Origin: Datnioides undecimradiatus
Lineage: Eukaryota > Chordata > Actinopteri > Lobotiformes > Datnioididae
Direction: 5' to 3'
DNA length: 64,000 nt
Assembly: GCA_008933995.1 (NCBI GenBank)
Contig: WARS01001853.1
Coordinates: 827,001-891,000 of the forward strand
The notes under the pieces were generated by a model. That model had not been told where the DNA came from. It searched no databases and saw only the letters and a list, made by a program, of their open reading frames with translations. A program made the translations under genes and the position numbers. This document shows positions 36,724-46,249 of the stretch, in pieces. The first letter of the stretch is position 1. Each line of letters opens with the position of its first letter.

Positions 36724-36909
36724 ATGACCCAAGAACAGTGCACTCATAGGAACAATGTCCAGAGTTCAGAGAAACCCCAAGTGTACAAAGTGGGAATATA
36801 CGGCTGGAGGAAACGCTGCCTTTACTTCTTCGTGCTGCTGCTGATGATCCTGATCCTGATCAACTTGGCGCTAACTATCTGGATCCTCAAGGTCATGAAC
36901 TTCACCATA
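36724..36909 (+). CDS. SGCD: Delta-sarcoglycan, exon with cytoplasmic tail and transmembrane helix
   Basis: This exon encodes the N-terminal 62 residues of delta-sarcoglycan, a single-pass type II protein of the sarcoglycan complex, which belongs to the dystrophin-glycoprotein complex at the muscle sarcolemma. Residues 1-31 form the basic cytoplasmic tail, with the family signature [10 protein letters not shown] at 23-32. Residues 33-55 form the hydrophobic helix. An N-F-T glycosylation sequon follows at 59-61. The QVYKVG start and the MNFTI end point to delta rather than gamma (MWFSP) or zeta (QLYPVG, MNFTV). The acceptor is a pyrimidine tract ending in CAG at 36723, immediately before ATG. 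The donor is GTAAGT at 36910, in phase 0 after the isoleucine codon, which matches the boundary I know for human SGCG after codon 65. The frame stays open into the intron to 36978 only by chance. Residue 6 is Cys where delta, gamma and zeta proteins I know have Tyr (EQY). The rest of the protein lies outside the window. Confidence 0.96.
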
Positions 36910-36979
36910 GTAAGTCTCCTTCCTCCTCCTTCCTGTGTTTTTGTTGCCGTGGGACACCGGCGCCGCTGGTTCGCGTGAC

Positions 36980-39130
36980 GTGTTTGATCGGTTCAGTCCC
37001 GCTTTCAGCAGAGTGGTGAATGTTTGAGCTGCACAACTCATTTTCATTAAATGTTAAAGGGTGACCCTCCGTAACAAGGTCAGATCTCCATCTTTAACGC
37101 TGGATCCAACAGAGGACAGTTACAGAAACACATCAGTTCACACCAGCGTCACGGTTTCCTTCATGACCCGTTCATGACGTGTGTCTTAGCTCGATCTGCT
37201 GCCGGGGTCCACGTGTGACACGGAGCGCAGCCATTTCTGAGTAGTAACCCAGCCCGACCTGAACCTGTGCAGTCGCTGTTACCATGGTTACAGCTCGCCT
37301 GTTTACCCTGATTGGACCTTGCAAACGACTTAGCTTTCATATATTCGGCTATGCACTGTTTGGTTCAGCTGACATCGATATGCATGGATGCGTCCGTGCA
37401 CATGTTTGTGTCCATGTGTCTTTATGTTTTTCCAGAGCTCTGCAGTCGGTCATGAGCTGGAGAGCTCTGGAGTTAAACCGTTGTTGACTTTTGGATGTAA
37501 ATCATTGTTCAGCTTGTTTAACAGCTGTTTGTGCAGTTTCCTGTGGATCTGATGCATCTGCAGCTGTGATTTGCATGCAAACCGCAGTTCATGTTCACTC
37601 CTCTGCACCTGATCAGACTCAGATACTCTGCAGTTATTGCGTATTTTGCATTTGTCCATCGTGACACACACTGTGGGGACACATGGACCCCAGTGCAGCG
37701 CAGTAAAGTAAATGAACTGACTTGTTACTCGGCGTATCCCTTTATTGAAGAACCTTTAACTCATTTGCAAAGCTTGATGCTTCCAGCTGTATCCTGACCT
37801 CGTTTGCTCCTCCTCTGCAGTTAATCTCTGTCTTGTGCAAAGAAAAAATCCAAGCAAACACTTTTCCTCCACATCTGCAGCACATTTGGTCAAAGTGAAG
37901 CAGACCTGAGGAGTGAAACCTCTTCCTGTCCTCTGAGCTGCACCATGCGACCGCTGCTGTGCATCGAAACTAAACTCAACAAGTGCTGACTCTGCAGAAG
38001 CGTCTCGCTCCTGCAGCATCATGCTCAGATTATCAATGGTAACGGGTAAATGTGCACAATCCAGTCAGACGTTCAGAGCGAAGCTCGCAGAGGAACAGCT
38101 CGCGCGTGTTCTTCCTTCAGCCTGCGACGCAGCCGCTCTTTGTGCGTTTGTGTTAAACTTTCAACGCATGTGCACAGTCGCACTGTAATCTGTATTTTCT
38201 AAAAACCAACAGCTTCTGGGTTTAAAATGCTTTTTATTTCTGTCTGCACTGTCTTTTTATCTGCGTGTCCCCAGGTGTTTTAAAGTTTTATGTGCCGGGG
38301 ATACAGTCAGTTTACTCAGTGAACTAATGAGCAATAAAAAAAGCAAAATAGGCATTTACATCGATGGAAGCACGGCGGATTATCGGGTTAAACTGTGTGA
38401 ACGCTGTATTCGCGATGAAGCGTTTCTGCTCTGCGTCTGCGGCGCTGCTGTTTGTCTTCACCTGTCTGCAAAACGCCGTCTCTCTGCTTCGTGACGAGTC
38501 GGATACAGATGCACGCGAGTTTGCGTTGCACATACGTACAAACGCGCACACACACACACACACACATGGCCCAGCGCTGTGAATAATACATGAGGTCTGC
38601 TTCACAGCGGGACTTTAGTATGAGATCTACATAAATCAGAGCGCAGCTCCTCAGATGCTGAGCTACGTGTTGTGACAGAACCACGCACGCGCGGCGTTAG
38701 AGTGTTGTTAATGTGTCTGCCTCAGATTATAGAGGAGGAAGAGGCGAAAACAACTGAACGTGGTGGATGAGTTTGAAAGGGAAGGAATCAAAGTCAGGAA
38801 ATGAAAATCTGTCGCTGTGGGTCCAAACCTGGAAACGCCGTTTTCAGAAAGCCACAGCGCTGAAGTCTGTGGTCACAGGATGTCTTCTCATATCCTGAAT
38901 TAATCCTAAAGCTGTGGGGCATGAAGGGTGAATCCAGAAAGCAGCCCAGCGAAACCGTATCCACAATGAGGCAGCAAAACACGTAATATCCCTTTAATCA
39001 CAACAGCTGAACTGCAGCAGTTTGTGTGGAGGTGAGGGAAGTTTGGAGGTATGAAGAGATGAAATATGCAGCTGTAATTACAGGGACGGCTGTGAATAAT
39101 GGATGTGGACAAGCAGCGGACATTAGGGAG
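36980..39130. other. Intron sequence, nothing recognised
   Basis: Unique non-coding sequence. The 38547-38566 CA microsatellite is its only clear repeat. Overlapping frames at 38324-38684 are open on both strands and pass through that CA run. Confidence 0.5.
38547..38566. repeat. Short (CA)n microsatellite
   Basis: Ten perfect CA units. Confidence 0.95.
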
Positions 39131-39133
39131 AGT

Positions 39134-39134
<1 letters not shown>

Positions 39135-39164
<30 letters not shown>
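39135..39164. repeat. (GT)n microsatellite
   Basis: Fifteen perfect GT units. Confidence 0.96.
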
Positions 39165-39166
<2 letters not shown>

Positions 39167-39169
39167 AAA

Positions 39170-40040
39170 TGCGCCACCACAGGCGCTTGAACTATATTTA
39201 ACCAGTGCAGCTCTGAACCTGGGCGCCTGTCTGTGTGTGAATGTGTAAATGTGCAGAGCTGCGCAGCGAAGACGGAGCGTGCACTTCTGATTCCAGGACT
39301 TTTCTCAAATATTAATGCGAGTCCGTCGCTGGCACGCGTCCATCCGCCTCAGCGGCCTTTCAGCGAAACATTAAATCCCTCTGACCCCTGCGGCCGAGCG
39401 CAGAGAGGATTTTGGCTCCTGCATCGAACGTCGCTGCCACGTTTTTATCTTTTTTCTCTTTTAAAGATGGTGTTTCAGTGTTTTTCCCTCACATCTCATT
39501 CAGACTGCGGTCAGGCCTCAGTAACCGTCCTCTGATCTACATCTACACAATCTTCCAGGGCGGCAAACCGAACCTAAAAACACAGAATATGTCACATTTC
39601 TGCATTAAAATGTCTAAAACTACTACATCAGTTTTATATTTTGTTGAGTTTCCATCATTTCACTTCCTGTCTGTGGCGTCACCGCCTCCTCTCTGTGTCT
39701 GTGTGTCAGCAGCTTGATAAACTGACTCTGGATCAGCTGTAAGACACATTTCTGTGCTCCTCTTTTCAGCCGCTGCTTGTTTTTAACTCTGTATCTGAAG
39801 CAGATGAAGGATTTCAGTCGTCGGACGTCTGGATCTGAAGTTATCAGAGAAACAAGCTGAGCAAACGTTAGCAGCAGCTCGGCTCGCCGCCCCTCCAGGA
39901 CGTCCCGTGTGCGGCCGACAGCGTGGGAGAAACAGTGGTTTTTAAGGTGGATCAATCTGAGAGCAGCAAAGACCTCCCTGAGGACGCAGCCGTGTAGGTC
40001 CAAGGATGAAGTCATGTGATTGTGGTACAAAGTGAGTGTA
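39170..40040. other. Intron sequence, nothing recognised
   Basis: Unique non-coding sequence. The 135-codon minus frame at 39623-40030 overlaps open plus frames and has no recognisable domain. Confidence 0.5.
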
Positions 40041-40195
40041 GATAGGACGTCCGAGTGGCCGGAGGGTTAAGCAAACACAGGACTTCAAACCAGAAACCTG
40101 CTGTTTGTGTCCTGTGTGCAACAGAAGTTGCATGTGGAAGCTAATCTCTTGTTATCACCCGGACTGTGATCTCCTCCTGAACCCAAACTGCAGCT
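40041..40195. mobile_element. Dispersed-repeat copy with tRNA-like head and hairpin
   Basis: GACGTCCGAGTGGCCGGAGGG followed by TTAAGC (40047-40072) resembles the A-box region of a tRNA-Leu/Ser gene. Next, ACACAGGAC (40075-40083) pairs exactly with GTCCTGTGT (40109-40117) around a 25-base loop. Further on, ATCACCCGGACTGTGATCTCC and TCCTGAACCC match the order of a repeat family related to 43245-43370 in inverse orientation. There is no matching B box or acceptor stem, so it is not a tRNA gene. Confidence 0.45.
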
Positions 40196-40790
40196 GCTGC
40201 ACACACCGACCATCGACTCGTTCTGCAGGGACGTGTTGTTCAAGATAAAACCCTGACGGCTGCGTTTCATGACGAGTTAACAGAAGAAAAAGCAGCAAAA
40301 TCATTCTAATAATCCTAACTATCAGCCATTAATGTGTCCTGCTGCAGATCTGCAGTGCTCAGAATCTGCAGGAACAGCAGAAACAAACGTGCACGTGATC
40401 TCAGGACCCTCAGACGCTGGCTTGCAGACTGATCGGAGCTGGAGCTGGTCGGAGAAGTTGCAGAGAATCAGTTCGTCTGAGCTGCGGCGGCGCTTTAAAC
40501 TCTGTAACCTGTCGTTTTCTTCTGGTCTGAGTTGTTTGCGCCTCGGCCGCAGCGATGACGACGCAGGGTGCGACCTTGTTTTTGAATCTCTTTGCGAACA
40601 CACTCCGGCTTCTGTGTGAAACTGTCGTCTGACACCAGTCGCACACACTGGGGCCGTAGCACGCAGAGGAGTCATTTAAAGTTAATTGAATTCCTGATTA
40701 TATTAAAACAGAGGTTTAAAATGCACCTAATTAGGACGGTGCCTAATGAGGAGCAGCCACTCTGCTCTTATTAAGCTGTCAAACACAGCA

Positions 40791-40816
40791 GTGTGTGTGT
40801 GTGTGTGTGTGTGTGT
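40791..40816. repeat. (GT)n microsatellite
   Basis: Thirteen perfect GT units, followed by a 700-base AT-rich stretch. Confidence 0.96.
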
Positions 40817-40819
40817 CCT

Positions 40820-42200
40820 TGGATCTACTTCCCCATTTTATTTCAATAATATTCAGATATAAACATTTTTTACTGTGATTGTCAGAAACTTTTAACTTCT
40901 ACTCACTTTACACATGAATATTTAACATATTTCTTAACGTATTTTAAATAAAAGCTGTAAAATACATGAAATTAGATTATAAAGATCAAGACTTTTTAAT
41001 GGAGAAAGCAGTAACTCGCTGAGGCTGTTTCAGATGTCAGCCTCTCTAAACTTGTTTTTATTAATTAAATTATAATAAATTATTCTATTTCATCCATTTT
41101 TAGACCTGAAAATCCTTCTTTGTTGTGTTAAAACCAGCGTCAGCAGCCTGCTACTCAGGAATCTGCACATTTTGATTGGACAAATCGATCCATATCTTAA
41201 ATTATTCTTCCTCCCATACATGAACATTTTTTCTTGCTTATTTTTTTTTTCAATATGTTTTAGATCATTTACATTTTAAAAAAAGCTGATTTTCACTAGT
41301 TTTTAAACTTAATTTACCTTTTTTAGTTTCCTTTTAAAAAAACATATTCAAACAATAAAAACTTGGCAGATGCAAACCTGCAGCATTAATAGAGAGTTTT
41401 GTTCGTTGCAGACGGGATAATCAGGATTTTTAGAGAAGCTGACGTCGTCTTCTTTTATTTCCACACATGCATTTTAATTCCCAATATTCATTTCTGAGCA
41501 CGCATCAGATGAAAGGTGGTTATTCCACTTTCTATTTTCCATTATCAAGACAATAAACAGGAAACTGGTCATTTCAGGTAAACATTCCTGCACAACATGA
41601 CTGCTGATGACTGAGCAGATGCAGAAATGATAGTTACACACTTTAAACAATGACTTTCAGGCCTGGTTGAGCCAACATTTGTATTTGAGTTTTAAAATCA
41701 GATTTTAAAGAATGTAAATTATCTAAAAAACTGAAAATATTATTTCCGTGCTGCACTTCCAGGAGCAGCAGCTCCCATTTTTCACATTTTACAAAGAAAA
41801 AGTCACATTTGGGAGCCATTTGCACCAAAAATGATGTGAAAAATCCACTCCAGAACTAATTTAATAGCATAGGAACATGATTAATTACTGTTAGAAACTG
41901 TTACAACCAACAGATTGATGCACAGATCGTCTACCAGCAGATGCTGCTGCTGAGACTCAACGAAAACAAAATCTGGACAAAAAAAATCACTTTATTTGGT
42001 TTTAATGACAAAATATTCAGACGCTCTGTCGTTTTAATCGATTATCAATAAACCGCTGCTGATAAATGCGTTTTACTTTACATTAGAATCAGAAATCAGA
42101 CTTCTGTCAGTATGAAACAGCAAATTTAAGTGATGTAATTTAAATGTTGCTCACGCGCTGTCGGTCGTCCATCGTGCTGCACACATGGAGAGATTAATGA
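40820..42200. other. AT-rich intron sequence
   Basis: Strongly A/T-rich with many A and T runs (for example 41220-41350). It has no ORF or repeat family recognised and no splice-bounded exon. Confidence 0.55.
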
Positions 42201-42203
42201 AGT

Positions 42204-42215
42204 GGGGGGGGGGGG
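42204..42215. repeat. 12-G homopolymer
   Basis: An uninterrupted run of twelve G, prone to slippage and to length errors in assembly. Confidence 0.9.
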
Positions 42216-42219
42216 TTCC

Positions 42220-43110
42220 ATCTTCAGGACCTGGTGTCCTCAGCGGAGCCTGTAGTTAAAGTGAAGTGAGGTGAACTGTTGTGACTGCGTGATGCGCCTC
42301 GCTGCTCCCGGGACACGGAGCCGAAGGCAACGGGAGGAGGCTCGCAGCGGCTCTGCACAGGGACGTTGAACCAACAGCCTTCACCCCCCTCACCCCTCAC
42401 CCATCAGAGTCCCAGGAGGGGCCGAAGCGAGGCCGGCGGTGCCAGCAGCCCTGCCTCTGCAGCCCCAGCGGGAGCAGCTTGACCTTCCCATCTGCAGCCA
42501 AACTACCAGCGCTCAACAACTCCTGGGAAGCCGTCGGATGTTGTTTACTCGTGTCTGCCCGCGCTCTGGATGCAGATCTCAGCAGGAAACCTGACAAGGT
42601 CACAGCGAAGAGTCTGAATCTGAATCTGGGAGCTGTCGTCATCTTTAGACTGAGCAACTCTCAGTGGTCCAGGACGTTCGAGGGGCAGCTCAGCCAGAAC
42701 GAAACACTTCTATTTTAACTCACCTCGAGTGTTTCTCATGTGCAGATCATCGTATTCGTCCATGAGATTCCTTCCTTCACCCAAATGCTGAAAATCAGGA
42801 TCTAGTATGTTCCTCAGCTCACAGACCAGATCCAGGAAGATGCTCACATGTATTCGAAGAGTCCCTCAGGTGTAGACGAGGACTAACCAACACTGGCCTG
42901 CAAATAAACAAACCCGCCTCTGTTGAATCCTGCTGATTCCAGGGTCCTTCAACACTCTTGTGGCTCTTTGTGTCACTTTGCATTGAGCAGGTGAGGTGAC
43001 GTGTTTAGATGGAGGAGGTTCACCCACGATGGAGATCACAGCAGATGCATTGGTCAAAGTAAGCAGGTAAACTTTGGTAACAAGCTTAACTTGTGTCACC
43101 TGCAGAAACC
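42220..43110. other. Intron sequence, nothing recognised
   Basis: Unique non-coding sequence, GC-richer at 42290-42480. No gene or repeat family was recognised. Confidence 0.5.
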
Positions 43111-43244
43111 GTGATCTTTACCCAAAGTGTCTGGTGCCTAAGTCTGACCAAACATCACCAACGTTGCCTATTAACAACATTATTAGAGTTTGATCGCAGT
43201 CCATGAAAGGATCGGCCCACCCTGCAGGGGAACAAGAGGTCTGG

Positions 43245-43395
43245 ACCAAGTGTCTTCCATTCGTTGCATCCATCCATCTTACACACTTGGTTTCACATGG
43301 GACACAAGTGCTGGTCTCCTGAGTGAAAGTCCTGTGTTTGACACATGCATCCACCCAGACTTCCTGTTTCACCTGACATTTGTTGCACGTGTCAG
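43245..43395 (+). mobile_element. Dispersed repeat (AAGTCCTGTGTTTG family)
   Basis: TTCACATGGGACACAAGTGC (43291-43310), then TGGTCTCCTGAGTGAAAGTCC (43311-43331) and TGTGTTTGACACATGCATCCACCCAGACTTCC, follow the order of a repeat I recall from percomorphs: 'ACGCGAACCCTGGTCTCCTGGGTGAAAGTCCTGTGTTTG'. Its reverse complement shares CAAACACAGGACTT with 40072-40086. The 98-codon frame across it (43190-43486) is not a gene. Confidence 0.5.
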
Positions 43396-43734
43396 TGAAC
43401 GCATCTTCTCTCCACAGAAGTTAGGGGACGGACTGGTGCAACACGTGCACGCAAAATCAGACTTTTGCACATCCAGTGTGTGCTGACTGAACTTATTCAG
43501 GTGCTGGTTTGAGACAAACTGATTAAACTGTGATTTGTTGTGAAGTCGGGTGGTTGGGAAATGTTTCTGAAATGATTCGTTCTTTTTCTGTCCAATGAAG
43601 TCTCCCGACCCAGGCAGGGATTTTAAAAAGTTGCAGGAAACCTATTTTTCTATTTTCTGGATTGTTTGGACTCAGGTTTGATCAACAAAGAGGAGCCGGT
43701 GCAGGAAAACAGATGTGACGCAGCCACTTGTGTT

Positions 43735-43950
43735 TGTTGATACTTGGGGGGCAAATTACGGGGTATTACGGGGTAATTGGACCGTGGTTCTGGGTGGCAC
43801 CGGACAGGAACTTTACCCGAGTTACACCCATGTGTCAATAAATCATAAAGGACATAAATGTGCTCTCAGAGGAGGAAACACCTCTTTACACCACATGAAT
43901 CATCCCGTGTGTATTCTCAGAGTGGGTTGAACCCAAAACGAGACCTTTGT
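43735..43950. mobile_element. Possible interspersed element fragment
   Basis: GTTGATACTTGGGGGGCAAA, a direct duplication of TTACGGGGTA (43757 and 43767) and ACCGGACAGGAAC (43799-43811) suggest a decayed element rather than unique DNA. I cannot name a family. Confidence 0.25.
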
Positions 43951-44099
43951 CACCTGAGCTCGGTTTTTCAGGCGCTGACGGACGATTAACGGGACATTTG
44001 ATTTGAATTCTTCAGCTTTTTCAATCCGACCCTTTTCTTCTCCGCTGACAATCGTCACTGTTATTTCTATTTTTGCGCTTCGGGGGTCGGAGACAGGCT

Positions 44100-44560
44100 G
44101 CAACACGAGGCCGCTCTCCCTCTGCAGATAGCAGCTCGGTCAGAATCCATTCAAAGACGCTCAGTAGATAAACAACCCCGGCGCTGCTGTGGATCGCCGC
44201 TGACAGTGACGAGAGAAAAAGCAGTAATTTTCCCTCTGATTGCAGCCTGCCTTCCTCCGAGCAACATTGATAAGCTTCTGCACGGTTTCACTCGTGGCAA
44301 GGAAGAGGATGCAGGGGAGGGGATGGGGTGAGGAGAAGTCAAACAAAGAGACGATGAAGAGGAGGGAGGAGGAGGAGACGGAGTTGATGATGATGACGAT
44401 GATGACTGCTTTTGACTCCAGTGAAAAGAGAGAACTCGATTCCCCCTCTGAGCGCATCTTCGGCGGCTTCCAGGCTGTGATATCGCACATATTTAGGATA
44501 CTTTACCGGTTTAACGCGCCCCCGTTATCTGTGCTGTCTCAGGCACGAACCCTCTGACTG
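44100..44560. other. Unassigned sequence with GA/GAT-rich patch
   Basis: A purine-rich segment at 44295-44405 (GAGGAGGGAGGAGGAGGAGAC then GATGATGATGACGATGATGA) lies between unique sequences. Frames on both strands of about 105 codons are compositional. No gene recognised. Confidence 0.4.
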
Positions 44561-44569
44561 ATCCTGAAT

Positions 44570-45570
44570 CTGGGTTACAGGACGAAAGCTGTGACGCTCG
44601 GAGCGTCGAACACGGCGTCGTCTCTTCAACCTTTAACCAGACCTCTGAGTTTTTCACTGTTTCTGCTTTGTTTTCTTTTATTTGAGCCATTTATTTTTAA
44701 TGATTCAAGTCTTTCTGTGTGTCTTTTATGGGCTATACAAACCAGAGTTTAATATTTAGCTGTTTTACACTAGTTATAAGAACATTTTGCACAATCAAGT
44801 CACAAATCAGGCGGTTTAAGACTGAAATTGACCATTAACTCACTTGCACATTGGCTTTAAGACTTAATAAACAACAGGGATATTAAAATAAAAGGTGTGC
44901 AGCTCATATTTCCAGACTGCAGCTGTAGTTGGAGCTGGAGCGCCAACATGGAGTGCGGTGTCTTCAGTATTTAGAGACATTGCAGAGGTTTAATTACCAT
45001 CATGAGGAGATTCAGCTGAGCAATGTGCAGCAGTGTGTCTGTTAAAGACGCCATGACAGGGAACAAATGAATAACCTGTCAAAAAAAGACAAAAACGCCT
45101 TGATTTAAATCAGGCTTGATTTAAATATGTCAGATATCACAAATCATGGCTTTTAGTGCACACATTCTTTGGCCTCACAGTGCTCCACACATCAACTTCA
45201 ATCACCGCGGCTGGTTTATTCAACTGCGTTTAACTTCAGCAAACCTCGAACCAAAAGGAAACCGATCTTCATCCTCATCTGTCGTCAGGAAACAACAATT
45301 CTCCGACGACGACGACTCTCAGATTCACCGCTTTTCTCATTTTTATTCCATTGCGCATCCTGTGAGTTCAGATAACATCCAAACAAATGCAAAACAATAA
45401 ATAAGTGAAGCTGTAATGAGGTGAGCTCTCGTGCAGGAGTGATACTTGGAGAGGAACTGATGGAAATAATGGAAAATAACAGTAATAAAGATCCAGGTGG
45501 TTAATAATAAAAAGGAGTGGGAACAAATTTAAGTGAAGCAGATTAAAAAGTAGACGAGCAGCCAGGGTCA
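44570..45570. other. Intron sequence, nothing recognised
   Basis: Non-coding sequence that is AT-rich in parts, with a CGACGACGACG patch at 45304-45314. No feature is supported. Confidence 0.5.
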
Positions 45571-45599
45571 AGCCTTTCCTCATTCAGGTCCGGCCTCCT

Positions 45600-46130
45600 C
45601 CCTCCGTGAATTAGTCCCAGGTTGCATCCAAACAGCCCGATCTCACCGACGCGCCGCCAGAATGCAGAATTGGCTGCTGGCGCCTCTAAATCTCACGCTG
45701 CTGATGAGATCGGAGTTACGGGCTCTCATCGGGGACAATTAAACCTCGGTACCTCCTTTACCGAAAGGTCAGCAGAGAGAGAGGGATGGAAGGAAGAGCC
45801 AAGAGGGAGGCGCAGAGGGAAAGAGCGTTGACCCGAGACCGTCGGCGGGCTGTTTCCACAGTTCACGTGCAATTCATTTTGGGAAAATGAAAGGAATAAT
45901 GAGAGCGGGACAATAGGCGTGCAGTGCATTTTGGGAGTGTGAAATGGAGTTACAGTCGAAGACACTAATTACATTTGAGGCAGAGTCTGCTAACTTCATG
46001 AATTCGGCGCTTTGGGGATGACTAATAAAGCTCAACTTCAAGATTTTACAGCCCCTAATGGGAAAATTAACTTGCTGCGAGGCGTCCGACAAAATGCATA
46101 ATTACAAAAACACGAAGAGATAAAAACACG
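45600..46130. promoter_or_regulatory. Candidate conserved non-coding element with nested inverted repeats
   Basis: Unique sequence with AT-rich core words (GGGACAATTAAACC near 45733, CACTAATTACATTTGAGGC near 45963, CCCCTAATGGGAAAATTAAC near 46052). CCGATCTCA (45637-45645) and TGAGATCGG (45705-45713) are exact reverse complements. CGCCAG/CTGGCG (45655 and 45677) nest inside them. No coding signature is seen. Confidence 0.33.
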
Positions 46131-46249
46131 GAAACATGAGGACGAGTCGAGGAATGGTCCGGACAGCTCGCTGGCTGGGAGATGTTCAATATGTTTAATC
46201 TCAGCCCTGCTGTTGAGGCCCGACAACGAAGAATCAGACGTTTGAACCA

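Noticed and set aside
36910-36978. Continuation of the exon frame for 23 codons past the donor
   Set aside because: It diverges at once from the sarcoglycan family and begins at a consensus GTAAGT donor, so it is read-through into intron.
40047-40120. Possible tRNA-Leu/Ser gene
   Set aside because: Only an A-box-like segment is present. No B box at the right distance, no acceptor stem pairing and no anticodon arm.
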